From: Nocardia amikacinitolerans NBRC 108937
GTDB lineage: Bacteria; Actinomycetota; Actinomycetes; Mycobacteriales; Mycobacteriaceae
Assembly (NCBI RefSeq): GCF_001612615.1
Contig: NZ_BDAU01000083.1
Location: 124,001 to 188,000, forward strand
Length of the DNA stretch: 64,000 nucleotides
Direction of reading: 5' to 3'
Shown: one piece after another, positions 51,127 through 60,196 of the stretch
Layout of the letters: every line of letters begins with the position of its first letter
Position numbering within the stretch: position 1 is the first letter of the stretch
The notes under the pieces: model-generated
What the model saw: only the letters and a program-made list of their open reading frames with translations
Told to the model about the DNA's origin: nothing
Database searches by the model: none
Translations under genes and position numbers: made by a program

Positions 51127-51755
51127 AGCGTTCCCTTCGTCGACGGCACACCGCTCACCCGAGGGTCGAGCTCGACGGCCGCGCGCAGCGCCCGCGCCAC
51201 CGCCTTGAACTCGGCCTCGGTGATGTGGTGCTGGTCGCGGCCGTAGAGCACCCGCACGTGCAGCGCGATACGGGCGTTGAGCGCGATCGACTCGAAGACG
51301 TGACGGTTGAGCACCGTCGAGTACGGCGCGCCCGGCTCGGAACGGCCACGCACCGGGCTGCCCGGAATCACCGCGTGCAGCAGGTGTTCCGGCTCGCCGG
51401 TGTGCACGCAATACGGTCGGCCCGACACGTCGACCGCCGCGTGCGCGAGGGTCTCGTCCATCGGGATGAAGGCGTCGCCGAAGCGGCGGATGCCGGACTT
51501 GTCGCCCAGCGCCTTGCCCAGCGCCTGGCCGAACACGATGGCGGTGTCCTCGACCGTGTGGTGCGCCTCGATCTCGATGTCGCCCTCCGCGCGCACGGTC
51601 AGGTCGAAGCTGGCGTGCGCGCCGAGCGCGGTGAGCATGTGATCGTAGAACGGGACGCCGGTGGAGATCTCGGTCTTGCCGGTGCCGTCCAGATCCAGTT
51701 CGACGACGATGCTGGATTCCTTGGTGATGCGCTCGACCCGCGCGGTTCTGGTCAT
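51123..51755 (-). CDS. hisB: Imidazoleglycerol-phosphate dehydratase
   Basis: A 210-residue manganese enzyme with duplicated HHxxED metal motifs: DIEIEAHHTVEDTA and GRDQHHITEAEFKA. There is no fused histidinol-phosphatase domain. ATG 51755 is chosen because GGAGG lies eight bases upstream and the protein start matches mycobacterial HisB; ATG 51779 overlapping the hisC stop is the alternative. Confidence 0.96.
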   Translation of the reverse strand: MTRTARVERITKESSIVVELDLDGTGKTEISTGVPFYDHMLTALGAHASFDLTVRAEGDIEIEAHHTVEDTAIVFGQALGKALGDKSGIRRFGDAFIPMDETLAHAAVDVSGRPYCVHTGEPEHLLHAVIPGSPVRGRSEPGAPYSTVLNRHVFESIALNARIALHVRVLYGRDQHHITEAEFKAVARALRAAVELDPRVSGVPSTKGTL

Positions 51756-51775
51756 CGGTGTGTCCTCCACGGGGT

Positions 51776-52909
51776 TCATCGGGGCGTGAGTTCGGTGGCC
51801 GCCAGCTCACCGCTGACGCGCAGGAACTCGTCGTTCTCGGCGGCGAGGCCGATGGTCGCGCGCAGATAGCCGGGGATGCCGACGTCGCGAATGAGCACGC
51901 CGCGATCCAGGTATCGCTGCCAGGCGCGGCCCGCGTCGGCGAACCGGCCGAACAGCACGAAATTGGCGTCGCTCGGCACCACCTCGAAGCCGAGCTCGGC
52001 GAGCGCGGCCGCGACCCGATCGCGCTGCGCCGCCAATTCCGCGACGCTGCCGAGGGTTTCGTCCGCGTGCCGCAGGGCCGCGCGCGCGGCGGCCTGGGTG
52101 ACCACCGACAGGTGATACGGCAGCCGCACCAGCAGCATCGCGTCGATCACCGCGGGCGCGGCGACCAGGTAGCCCAGGCGGCCGCCCGCGAACGCGAAGG
52201 CCTTGCTCATGGTGCGGCTCACCACCAGCTTGGCCGGGAAACGGTCGATCAGCGCGATCGCGCTCGGCGCCGCCGAGAATTCGCCGTAGGCCTCGTCGAC
52301 CACCACGATGCCTGGCGCGGCATCGAGGATGCGCACCAGGTCGTCCTGCGGAATGCTGTGTCCGGTGGGGTTGTTCGGGCTGGTCACGAAGACCACGTCC
52401 GGCTTGCGTTCGGCGATGGCAGCCAGCGCGTAGTCGATGTCGAGGGAGAAGTCGGCGTTGCGCTTTGCCTCGACCCACTCGGTGTCGATGCCCTCGGAGA
52501 TGATCGGGTGCATCGAGTAGGACGGCACGAAACCCAGTGCGCTGCGGCCCGGTCCGCCGAAAGCCTGGAGCAGCTGCTGCAAGATCTCGTTGGAACCGTT
52601 GGCCGCCCAGACGTTCGCCGTATCCACCGTGACGCCGGTCTGGCGGGTCAGGTAGTTCGCCAGATCCGTGCGCAGCGCGACCGCGTCGCGGTCGGGGTAG
52701 CGGTGCAGGTCGGCGGCGGCGGCGCGGATGGACTCGGCCACGTCGTCGATGAGGGCGCGGCTCGGCGGGTGCGGGTTCTCGTTGGTGTTCAGCTGTACAG
52801 GAACGGTCAATTGCGGTGCGCCGTAAGGCTTCTTGCCGCGCAGGCTCTCGCGCAGCGGCAGATCGTCCAGGCCGATGGCCGACCCGGGCGCGACGAGCTG
52901 ACCGGTCAT
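51776..52909 (-). CDS. hisC: Histidinol-phosphate aminotransferase
   Basis: A 377-residue fold-type I PLP aminotransferase. The PLP lysine is in SRTMSKAFAFAGGRLGY, PSNPTG-type motif reads VTSPNNPTGHSI, and NTNENPHPPSRAL is the substrate-binding start. It converts imidazole-acetol phosphate to histidinol phosphate. ATG overlaps the hisD stop (ATGA). Confidence 0.96.
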   Translation of the reverse strand: MTGQLVAPGSAIGLDDLPLRESLRGKKPYGAPQLTVPVQLNTNENPHPPSRALIDDVAESIRAAAADLHRYPDRDAVALRTDLANYLTRQTGVTVDTANVWAANGSNEILQQLLQAFGGPGRSALGFVPSYSMHPIISEGIDTEWVEAKRNADFSLDIDYALAAIAERKPDVVFVTSPNNPTGHSIPQDDLVRILDAAPGIVVVDEAYGEFSAAPSAIALIDRFPAKLVVSRTMSKAFAFAGGRLGYLVAAPAVIDAMLLVRLPYHLSVVTQAAARAALRHADETLGSVAELAAQRDRVAAALAELGFEVVPSDANFVLFGRFADAGRAWQRYLDRGVLIRDVGIPGYLRATIGLAAENDEFLRVSGELAATELTPR

Positions 52910-54243
52910 GACAGCGTCTCGAATCGCACCGTGACGGCCTGGCCGTGCGCCGGAAGATCCTCGGCGTTGGCCAGCGCGACCACGTGCCCTGCGACATCCT
53001 TCAGCGCCGCCTCGGTGTACTCGACGACGTGGATGCCGCGCAGGAAGGTCTGCACGCTGAGTCCGGACGAGTGCCGCGCGCAGCCCGCGGTGGGCAGCAC
53101 GTGGTTGGAGCCCGCGCAGTAGTCGCCCAGACTGACCGGCGCGTACGGGCCGACGAAGATCGCGCCCGCGCTGCGCACCCTGGCCGCGACCGCGGACGCG
53201 TCGACGGTCTGGATCTCCAGGTGCTCGGCCGCGTAGGCGTTCACCACGCGCAGGCCCTGGTCGATGTCGTCGACGAGCACGGTGCCGGACTGCTTGCCGG
53301 TCAACGCCTCTCGCACCCGGTGCCCGTGCTTGACGACGGTCATCTGGGTGCTCAGCGCGGCGTCCACCGCGTCGGCGAGCTCGACGCTGTCGGTGACCAG
53401 CACGCTGGCCGCCAGCACGTCGTGCTCGGCCTGGCTGATCAGGTCGGCCGCGACGTGCGCCGGATCGGCGGTGGCGTCGGCAAGGATGGCGATCTCGGTG
53501 GGGCCCGCTTCGGCGTCGATGCCGACCAGGCCGCGGCACAGCCGCTTCGCCGCGGTGACGTAGATGTTGCCAGGACCGGTGATCAGGTCGACCGGCTCGA
53601 GTTCCGCGCCGTCGGTGTCGACGCCGCCGTAGGTGAGCAGCGCGACGCCCTGCGCGCCGCCGACGGCCCACACCTCCTCGACGCCGAGCAGTTGCGCGGC
53701 GGCCAGGATGGTCGGGTGCGGGAGCCCGCCGAACCGGGACTGCGGCGGCGAGGCAACCACCAGCGAACCGACGCCAGCGGTCTGCGCGGGCACCACGTTC
53801 ATCACCACGCTGGACGGGTAGACGGCGTTGCCGCCGGGCACGTACAGCCCGACCCGCTCCACCGGCACCCAGCGTTCGGTGACCGTGCCGCCGGGCACCA
53901 CCTCGGTGGTGGTGTCGGTGCGGCGCTGATCGGCGTGCACCGCGCGAGCCCGCGCGATCGACTCCTCCAGCGCGGCGCGCACCGCCGGGTCCAGCTCGTC
54001 GAGCGCCTTGACCAGCTCGGACCGCGGGACGCGGACGGTCGCCGGAATCACACCGTCGAACCGCTCACCGAACTCCAGCGCCGCAGAGACGCCATGGTCG
54101 CGGACCGCCTCCACCACCGGCCGCACCTGATGCAGCACCGAGTCCACGTCGACTCCCCCGCGCGGCAGCGCGGAGCGCAGCTCGGCAGCGGAAGGAGTAC
54201 GACCGCGCAAGTCGACGCGGGCGAGCTCGATGCGGGATGTCAT
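52906..54243 (-). CDS. hisD: Histidinol dehydrogenase
   Basis: A 445-residue zinc, NAD-dependent enzyme for the last two steps of histidine synthesis. AGPTEIAILADATADPAHVAADLISQAEHD is the family signature, and SGLSVQTFLRGIHVVEY with GPYAPVSLGDYCAGSNHVLPT the active-site region. First gene of the operon; a TAGGCT -10 box is at 54297-54302 on the minus strand, giving a leader of about 45 bases. Confidence 0.97.
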   Translation of the reverse strand: MTSRIELARVDLRGRTPSAAELRSALPRGGVDVDSVLHQVRPVVEAVRDHGVSAALEFGERFDGVIPATVRVPRSELVKALDELDPAVRAALEESIARARAVHADQRRTDTTTEVVPGGTVTERWVPVERVGLYVPGGNAVYPSSVVMNVVPAQTAGVGSLVVASPPQSRFGGLPHPTILAAAQLLGVEEVWAVGGAQGVALLTYGGVDTDGAELEPVDLITGPGNIYVTAAKRLCRGLVGIDAEAGPTEIAILADATADPAHVAADLISQAEHDVLAASVLVTDSVELADAVDAALSTQMTVVKHGHRVREALTGKQSGTVLVDDIDQGLRVVNAYAAEHLEIQTVDASAVAARVRSAGAIFVGPYAPVSLGDYCAGSNHVLPTAGCARHSSGLSVQTFLRGIHVVEYTEAALKDVAGHVVALANAEDLPAHGQAVTVRFETLS

Positions 54244-54296
54244 GTCGGTGTCGATCCTTGTCTCCAGCTGGTCACAACAGGAAAGTTGCCGCTACC

Positions 54297-54302
54297 AGCC
54301 TA
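54297..54302 (-). promoter_or_regulatory. -10 box of the hisDCBH operon
   Basis: TAGGCT on the minus strand fits TANNNT; the leader would be about 45-50 bases and has no visible histidine-rich leader peptide. Confidence 0.5.
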
Positions 54303-54539
54303 ATGGACGCAGCCGGACGCCCGTCCGCCGCTAGCCCGCGCACGACTCGAGCAACGCAGACTGCCTGCGGCATGCCCGCAGACGAGCACAGCCGCACCGA
54401 AGGCGGTACGCCGATGCGCGCGGTTGGGCGTCGATCCGGCGGCAACCTCTGCCCAGCTGAACTGGGCGGTGCGCATGATGGCACTTGCCGAATGCCTGCA
54501 AGCCCCGCAACCCGCCCAGCCTCGGCCGCAGGGGCGCGT
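54303..54539. other. Gap between hisD and the DUF1579-like gene
   Basis: No gene, hairpin or repeat of note was seen; the open frames look like shadows. Confidence 0.45.
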
Positions 54540-54956
54540 TCAGCCGATTCGGCGGTAGATCAGGTCGAAGTCGTGTTCCCAGCGGGCGCCGTCCGCCGAG
54601 GTCTCCCAGGCCCCGCGCAGGGTCGTCCCCGTCTCGTCCAGGGTGGCGGTGAATCGCTGTGAGAAGCCGGGGGCGTCCCGCCAGACTCGCCAGTGCCCGC
54701 CGCCGAAGGCGCTGCGATAGACCCTGGACACCCCGCGTTCGTCGTGGTGCAACACGGTGAGTCCCTGCTCGTCGTCATCGGCGCCGATGATCCACGTTCC
54801 GCTCGGGCCCGGCTCCGGCACGGTGTCGCGCAGTAGCAGGTACGCGCCGTCGGCCAGCCATTCGACGACGGTGCGGCCGGGCGGACCGGGGAACTGCGGG
54901 CTGTTCACCTCCCAGGTCCCGACCAGGACCCCGAGTTCGACGAGCTGCGCCGCCAT
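54540..54956 (-). CDS. DUF1579-like small beta-barrel protein
   Basis: A 138-residue cytoplasmic protein whose pattern (ELGVLVGTWEV... early, then TVVEWLADGAYLL, SRVYRSAFGGGHWRVWRDAPGFSQRFTATLDETGTTLRGAWETSADG ending HDFDLIYRR) matches the lipocalin-like DUF1579/heme-free barrel group in actinobacteria. The ligand is unknown. GGAGGAGAG lies just before ATG 54956. It lies 79 bases downstream of the DinB-type gene in the same direction. Confidence 0.75.
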   Translation of the reverse strand: MAAQLVELGVLVGTWEVNSPQFPGPPGRTVVEWLADGAYLLLRDTVPEPGPSGTWIIGADDDEQGLTVLHHDERGVSRVYRSAFGGGHWRVWRDAPGFSQRFTATLDETGTTLRGAWETSADGARWEHDFDLIYRRIG

Positions 54957-55035
54957 TCGTCTCTCCTCCCGCCGGTGTCGAACCTCATTGTCGCGCCGAA
55001 CCGCGCTCCGCCTGCCGGATTGCCGAACGCGACGC

Positions 55036-55638
55036 TCACGCGGAGCGACGGCGCAATTCGGCGACCCCCTCGCCTTCGAGCTCGTCGAGCACCACCGGAC
55101 GCCCGACCATCGCGAGAGCGAGGGCCTCCGCAGGCCCGCGCACCTCTGGCCCGCTGCCGTCGGCCCAGTCCAGGTCCGTGGCCACCAGCCGCAACCCCTT
55201 CGTACGTCGCCCCGGCCGGACGAACGGGTCGGGATGCTCGACCAGGTAACGCATCCGCCCGGCCGGGATCGCGCGGGTGCGGCCGAGCGGGCGTCGAATG
55301 TCCTGCTGGTGCACGAACAGATCGGCGAGCACCAGCGCCGGACCGAACCGGGAGAGCTTGCCCGCGGCATTCTCGAACTCGTCGATCAGCCGGTCGGTCG
55401 ACAGCGTCCGCGTCTTACGGACCAGCCGATCGTTGACCCGGTCGATCGAGAACCCGCACCGGACGACGATGCCCCCGTAGGTCAGCGGCGCGATGGTGTC
55501 GTACAGCAGATGCCCGACCACGTCCCGCACGGTCCACCCCGTGCACAGCGACGGCGCCTCCCACTCCTCCGCGCGCAGGTCGCGCAGCAACGCGATGAGC
55601 TCGGCGCGTTCCTCCGCCAGCATCCCCCTGATCGTCAT
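55036..55638 (-). CDS. DinB/maleylpyruvate isomerase family, probably mycothiol-dependent
   Basis: A 200-residue four-helix-bundle protein: LCTGWTVRDVVGHLLYDT carries the first metal histidine and ALVLADLFVHQQDIRRPLGR the others, the pattern of the TIGR03083-type actinobacterial family. Members use mycothiol as cofactor in isomerisation or transfer reactions; the substrate is not known. A TAGGCT -10 box (55645-55650) lies six bases before the ATG (leaderless). Confidence 0.83.
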   Translation of the reverse strand: MTIRGMLAEERAELIALLRDLRAEEWEAPSLCTGWTVRDVVGHLLYDTIAPLTYGGIVVRCGFSIDRVNDRLVRKTRTLSTDRLIDEFENAAGKLSRFGPALVLADLFVHQQDIRRPLGRTRAIPAGRMRYLVEHPDPFVRPGRRTKGLRLVATDLDWADGSGPEVRGPAEALALAMVGRPVVLDELEGEGVAELRRRSA

Positions 55639-55744
55639 GCCGGAAGCCTACTCGGCCGCAAGCGAGCGGCGATATACACAATCGCGCCAAGCTGTTTCGC
55701 CGGCGCCCCTAACCGAGACCCCTGCGCGACGGACCCGCTGCGGC

Positions 55745-57337
55745 TCAGCGGGTTTCGCTGTCGATGAGCAGCCGCCCGCCGCTGTCGACGACCCGCAGCA
55801 CCAGCTGCTTGGACTCGCCCTCCACCGTCAGGTTGCCAAGCCGCATGTCCACCGAGCCGTCGGCGTTGTTGGAGCCGGTGGCCGCCTGGATGCTGGAGAA
55901 CGTGTCGACGATGCGCGAGCCCCAGTAGTCGCGGAACGCCTGCTCCCCGCCGTAGGCCTTCTGCGCCGCCGGGGTGAGCAGCGACCAGGACCCGCTCGGG
56001 TTGCTGTAGAAGTCGACGATCAGCTGACCGGCCGGTCCCCACTCGACGGTGCCCGCGCTCGGCGTGCGGCCGAGCGCCGGTGCCGTCGTGGTCGCCTTGC
56101 CGGAGGCGGTGGCGCTCGCCGACGGCGGAGTGGCCTGCGCCGCAGGGGAATTCGAGTCCGACTCGTTCAGGCTGCCGATCAGCAGCGCGGCGACGGCCAC
56201 CACCGCGCCGACGACGCCGCCGATGAGCACCGCGCGCCGCTTGCCCGCCGAGGAGCCGGACGCCGGACGCGGCTGGGCCGCGGTCCTCGGGTGCGCGGCC
56301 GTGTTCGGGTGCGCGGCGGCGTGCTGCGGCGGCGGCAGCGGACGGACGTGCCGTTCGGTCGGCTGGTGGGTGGGCTGCGGCACCGGCGTGCGCAGCGCGC
56401 GCGTCGCCGCCTCCGAGGCCGACTGGCGCGCGAAAGTCTCACTGGCCGGGACGAATCCGACCGGCACCGGGTTGGCGCCGGAGTCGGCGAAGGCGGCGAG
56501 CGTGTCGCGCGCGACGCGCATGCTCGGCCGTTCCTCCGGATCCGGGTTCAGCAGCGCGAGCAGGAAATCGGTGGCGGGCCCCGCGTTTCGCGGCTGGCTC
56601 ACCTGACCGTTGGCCGCCGCGTAGAGCACCGCGAGCGGATTCGCGCTTGCGCCGTAGGGCGGTTCGCCCTCCAGCGCGTGAAAGAGCGTGGCGCCGAGGG
56701 AGAACACGTCGGCGGCGGGCGTCGGATCGGCGCCGCGGGCCACCTCGGGCGCGAGATAAGCGGCGGTGCCGCAGATCAGGCCGGTCTCGGTGAGCGTGAC
56801 GTCGCCGGTGGCGCGGGAGATGCCGAAGTCGGTGATCTTGACCGTGCCGTGATCGTCGAGCAGCACATTGCCCGGCTTCACGTCGCGGTGCACGATGCCC
56901 GCCTGGTGCGCGGCGATCAGCGCCGAGGCGACCTGCTCGCCGATGCGCGCGACCTGGGTCAGCGGCAGCGTGCCCTGCGCGGAGAGCACCGCGGCAAGGC
57001 TGCGCGACTTCAGGTACTCCATCACCAGACACGGGTCGCCCTCGTGCTCGGTGATGTCGAACACCACGATCGCGTTGGGGTGCTGGAAGCGCGCCGCGTT
57101 CCTGGCCTCGCGGGTCGCGCGCTGGCGCACGATGTCGCGTTCGGCCTCCGGCAGGCTCGCTTTTATGTGGATCTGCTTGATCGCCACGGAACGCCGGAGT
57201 CGCTCGTCGGTGGCACGCCAGACGACACCTGTGCCGCCGCTACCAATCCGCTCGACCAGGCGGTAATGCTCCGCGATCAACTGACCGGTATCGATGGCGC
57301 CTACTCCGAACCTTCTCGAAATCGTGACATCCCGCAT
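55745..57337 (-). CDS. Receptor-like Ser/Thr protein kinase
   Basis: A 530-residue kinase. Kinase domain (about 22-285): G-loop GSGGTGVVW, ATP lysine in VAIKQIHIK, HRDVKPGNVLL, DFGISRA and APEV. A Pro/Ala/His-rich linker and one membrane helix (about 370-392) lead to an external domain of about 120 residues (FYSNPSGSWSLLTPAAQKAYGG) with no PASTA repeats. The MRDVTIS start at 57337 is 20-odd bases after a TACACT -10 box (57365-57370); no strong ribosome site. It is just downstream of the penicillin-binding protein gene, so a link to cell-wall control is plausible. Confidence 0.92.
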   Translation of the reverse strand: MRDVTISRRFGVGAIDTGQLIAEHYRLVERIGSGGTGVVWRATDERLRRSVAIKQIHIKASLPEAERDIVRQRATREARNAARFQHPNAIVVFDITEHEGDPCLVMEYLKSRSLAAVLSAQGTLPLTQVARIGEQVASALIAAHQAGIVHRDVKPGNVLLDDHGTVKITDFGISRATGDVTLTETGLICGTAAYLAPEVARGADPTPAADVFSLGATLFHALEGEPPYGASANPLAVLYAAANGQVSQPRNAGPATDFLLALLNPDPEERPSMRVARDTLAAFADSGANPVPVGFVPASETFARQSASEAATRALRTPVPQPTHQPTERHVRPLPPPQHAAAHPNTAAHPRTAAQPRPASGSSAGKRRAVLIGGVVGAVVAVAALLIGSLNESDSNSPAAQATPPSASATASGKATTTAPALGRTPSAGTVEWGPAGQLIVDFYSNPSGSWSLLTPAAQKAYGGEQAFRDYWGSRIVDTFSSIQAATGSNNADGSVDMRLGNLTVEGESKQLVLRVVDSGGRLLIDSETR

Positions 57338-57447
57338 ATTGACCGCTGACGCGGCCCGCCGACGAGTGTAGCGGGCGCACCGAGCGCGGTCCGCGCCAGC
57401 CGGGATATATCCGCCGCCCAAATCGCCCGAACAGCAGACGCAGAAGG

Positions 57448-59196
57448 TTATCGCGGGGCGCGCAGCATCCGACCGGCGGCCTCCACCGCCGGAGCGGAGC
57501 TGCCCGCGTCGGCGACGAACACCGCGAAGGCCAGGTCACCGTCGATTCCGACGAACCAGCCGTGCGCGTGGGTGTCGTCGATGTACTCCGCGGTGCCGGT
57601 CTTGCCGAGGAGGCCGGGGATGTCGCGCAACTGCGTCGCGGTGCCACCGGTGACGGTCTCGCGCATCATGGTCTTCAGCTGGTCGTCGACGGTTCCGGAG
57701 AGCGGCTCCGGCTGCCGATCCGCCACGCCGGGCCTGCCCTGCACCACGGTCGGCGTCGGCACCGAGCCACGGGCGATCGAGGCGGCGACCAACGCCATGC
57801 CGAACGGCGACGCTGTCACCTGTCCTTGACCGATGCTGGACTCGACGCGCTCGGCCGGGGTGTCGGCGGTGGGCACCTTGCCGGTGACCGTGGTCAAGCC
57901 GGGTGTGACGTAGTCGATGCCGAGCCCGAGCTGGGCGGCGGCCTTGGTCAGCCCGTCCGGCGGCAGCTGCACGCCGAGCATGCCCATCGTCGTGTTGCAG
58001 GAGCGGGCGAACGCGGTGTGCAGCGGGACCTGACCGAGATCGAAGTTGTCGTCGTTGGGGATTCGGCGGCCTTCGATGTCCGCGGAGCCGGGGCAGGGCA
58101 ACACGGTGTCGGGGTTCACCTCACCCGCCTGGAGCGCGGCCGAGACCGTCACCGTCTTGAAGGTCGAGCCCGGCGGGTACAGGCCGGTCAGCGCGATCGG
58201 TCCCTGCGCGTCCGCGGCGGCGTTCTGCGCCATGGCGAGCACGTTGCCGGTGGAGGGCTGGAGCGCGACGATCGCCGCGGGCTGGGCTATCGGGGCGAGG
58301 GCGTCCTCTGCGGCGCGCTGCAATCCGGTGCTCAGCGTGGTGGCGATGTCGGCGGTCGGGCGCGGATCCTCCCCCGCGATGCGTTCGGTGCCGGTGGGCG
58401 TCTTGGCGCGCACCGCCCAGCCCGCCGCCTCGTCGGCGTTCTGCTGCCACAGCTCGGCGATGCCGGTCATGGTCGGCGAGGACAGCGCTTTGTCGACGGT
58501 CAGCAGCCGGGTCTGCGGTGCGAGGGTGACGCCGGGCAGCGCGGCGAGCGCGTCGTTGATCGGGGCGATGTCGGCGGCGCGCAGCGTGATCGCGGTAACC
58601 GGCTTCCCTTGCGCGGACGCGAGTTCCGCGTCAAGGGACTGCGCGGTGATGCCCGGAGCCAGCGGCGCGAGCAGGGCCGCGACGGCGGCGGTGTCCACAC
58701 CGGGCGCGAGATTCACCAAGGTGACGATCTGTTCGGTCATGAGATCGCCGCCCGCGCCGTCGAGGACGCGAGCGGGCTTGGCGAAGGCGGGTCCGAAGGT
58801 CAACGGGCCCGCGGCCAAGCCGGGCGCGACGGTGGCGGGATCCCAGCGGATCTTCCAGTCGCCGTTCTCGGTGGCCTCGCCGACGGTGGTGTAGCTCCAC
58901 TCGTTCCTGCCGCCCTTGCCCAGGTGCCAGGTGGCGGCGAGGGTGAAACCGTTCCCGTCGGTCGAGCGCACCTCGAAGGTGACCTCCTTGCCGAGACCGT
59001 CGTAGAGCTGATTCAGCGTGTCGGTCGCCTTGGCGGGGTCGTCGGTGAGCGCGGCCGCCGCGGCGACGTCGTCGCGGTTCAGCGCGTCGGCGAACTGACC
59101 GGCCACGGTGTCCGGCTGTTCGGGCCCGGAACCGCACGCGGCGAGGGCGAGCACGGGCGCTGCGGACAGGACCAGGAGCTTCCGGTGGGTGCGCAC
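57448..59196 (-). CDS. Lipoprotein penicillin-binding protein (PbpA/MecA-like transpeptidase)
   Basis: A 582-residue class B-type protein. Signal with lipobox LAAC (cysteine about 21), an NTF2-like MecA-N domain (about 25-140), a dimerisation region, and a C-terminal transpeptidase with S-x-x-K in PPGSTFKTV, S-x-N in ARSCNTT and KTG in LLGKTGTAEY. It should cross-link peptidoglycan outside the membrane and bind beta-lactams. GTG 59196 follows a TACCGT -10 box (59204-59209) by seven bases, a leaderless start; the frame upstream of it is not used. The mycobacterial counterpart is PbpLipo-like. Confidence 0.93.
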   Translation of the reverse strand: MRTHRKLLVLSAAPVLALAACGSGPEQPDTVAGQFADALNRDDVAAAAALTDDPAKATDTLNQLYDGLGKEVTFEVRSTDGNGFTLAATWHLGKGGRNEWSYTTVGEATENGDWKIRWDPATVAPGLAAGPLTFGPAFAKPARVLDGAGGDLMTEQIVTLVNLAPGVDTAAVAALLAPLAPGITAQSLDAELASAQGKPVTAITLRAADIAPINDALAALPGVTLAPQTRLLTVDKALSSPTMTGIAELWQQNADEAAGWAVRAKTPTGTERIAGEDPRPTADIATTLSTGLQRAAEDALAPIAQPAAIVALQPSTGNVLAMAQNAAADAQGPIALTGLYPPGSTFKTVTVSAALQAGEVNPDTVLPCPGSADIEGRRIPNDDNFDLGQVPLHTAFARSCNTTMGMLGVQLPPDGLTKAAAQLGLGIDYVTPGLTTVTGKVPTADTPAERVESSIGQGQVTASPFGMALVAASIARGSVPTPTVVQGRPGVADRQPEPLSGTVDDQLKTMMRETVTGGTATQLRDIPGLLGKTGTAEYIDDTHAHGWFVGIDGDLAFAVFVADAGSSAPAVEAAGRMLRAPR

Positions 59197-59256
59197 CCAG
59201 CCGACGGTACCCAAACCGTCCGTCGGCGCGGCGTACCCGCGCCGACGGTGTCGCGG

Positions 59257-60120
59257 TCAGCGGTCGAGCCAGGGCGCCGTGCTCAGCTCGGCGGCGTCGG
59301 CCGGGTCGAGTTCGATGTCGAAGACCTCTTCCAGGATCTTGGGCAGTTCACCGGGCTCCAGCTCGCGGGTCTCGCTCGATCCGTCGGGGTGTTCGGTGAC
59401 GAGATTCAGGCCGTCGAGCACGTGGTGGACATCGGGCAGGAAGCGCTGCACGAACGGGCGCGCGGTGAACGGCGAGCGGGCCGAGGTGGACACGAAGTGG
59501 TTGCCGACCTCGAAGTCGATGCGGTACTGCGGGGTGGTCGTGAAGGTGTAGCGGTCGATCCAGCCGTCGCGACCGAACTGGTGCAGCACCCACAGATCGG
59601 TGTCCAGCTCGCCGACGGTGCGTTCGAGGCGGAATCGCCACTGGCCCAAGGCGAACTCGCCGGGACGTTCGACCAGCTCGAAGGGCTCGAGCGGGCCCGA
59701 ACCGAACCCGACGTCGCAGATCCAGACGCGGTCGTCGTCCGCGGTCGTCACGCGCAGCAGGGCGTGCGCCGCGGGGCGCAATCCGCCGGAGCCCATCGTC
59801 ACCCGGCCGCTGAGTCCGGTGACCCCGAAGCCGAGGCGTTCCAGCGCGGCGGCGAAGAGCCCGACGTTCTCGTAGCAGTAGCCACCGCGACGGCGGCGCA
59901 CCAGCTTGTCCTGCAAGGTGGCCAGGTCCAGCGGGATCGGGCGGCCGAGCACCGGCTCCAGGTTCTCGAACGGGATCGCGGTGGTGTGCAGGCGGACGAG
60001 TTCGCGCAGCGTCGCGAGGGTGGGGGCGCGTTCTCCGTCGAAGCCGATCCTGTCCAGATAGGCGTCCAGGTCCAACTCCGCGCCGTTCCAGTGATATGCG
60101 GCATCCGCCGGCTTGCTCAT
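59257..60120 (-). CDS. nat: Arylamine N-acetyltransferase
   Basis: A 287-residue acetyltransferase with the catalytic triad C82 (RRGGYCYEN), H119 (RPAAHALLRV) and D136 (WICDVGFG). It moves acetyl or larger acyl groups from CoA to arylamines or hydrazines; in mycobacteria the homologue acts in cholesterol-derived CoA metabolism, though no such genes are adjacent here. It is divergent from the HTH_42 gene. Confidence 0.92.
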   Translation of the reverse strand: MSKPADAAYHWNGAELDLDAYLDRIGFDGERAPTLATLRELVRLHTTAIPFENLEPVLGRPIPLDLATLQDKLVRRRRGGYCYENVGLFAAALERLGFGVTGLSGRVTMGSGGLRPAAHALLRVTTADDDRVWICDVGFGSGPLEPFELVERPGEFALGQWRFRLERTVGELDTDLWVLHQFGRDGWIDRYTFTTTPQYRIDFEVGNHFVSTSARSPFTARPFVQRFLPDVHHVLDGLNLVTEHPDGSSETRELEPGELPKILEEVFDIELDPADAAELSTAPWLDR

Positions 60121-60196
60121 CTCACGCCTCTCTTCGTCGTTGTCGAACCGAACAACCGACGACCGGCGGGAAGTGTTCCGCGGCTAGTATTCGCCT

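Noticed and set aside
54237..54662. Frame between hisD and the DUF1579-like gene
   Set aside because: Overlaps both neighbours on the wrong strand and lacks start signals.
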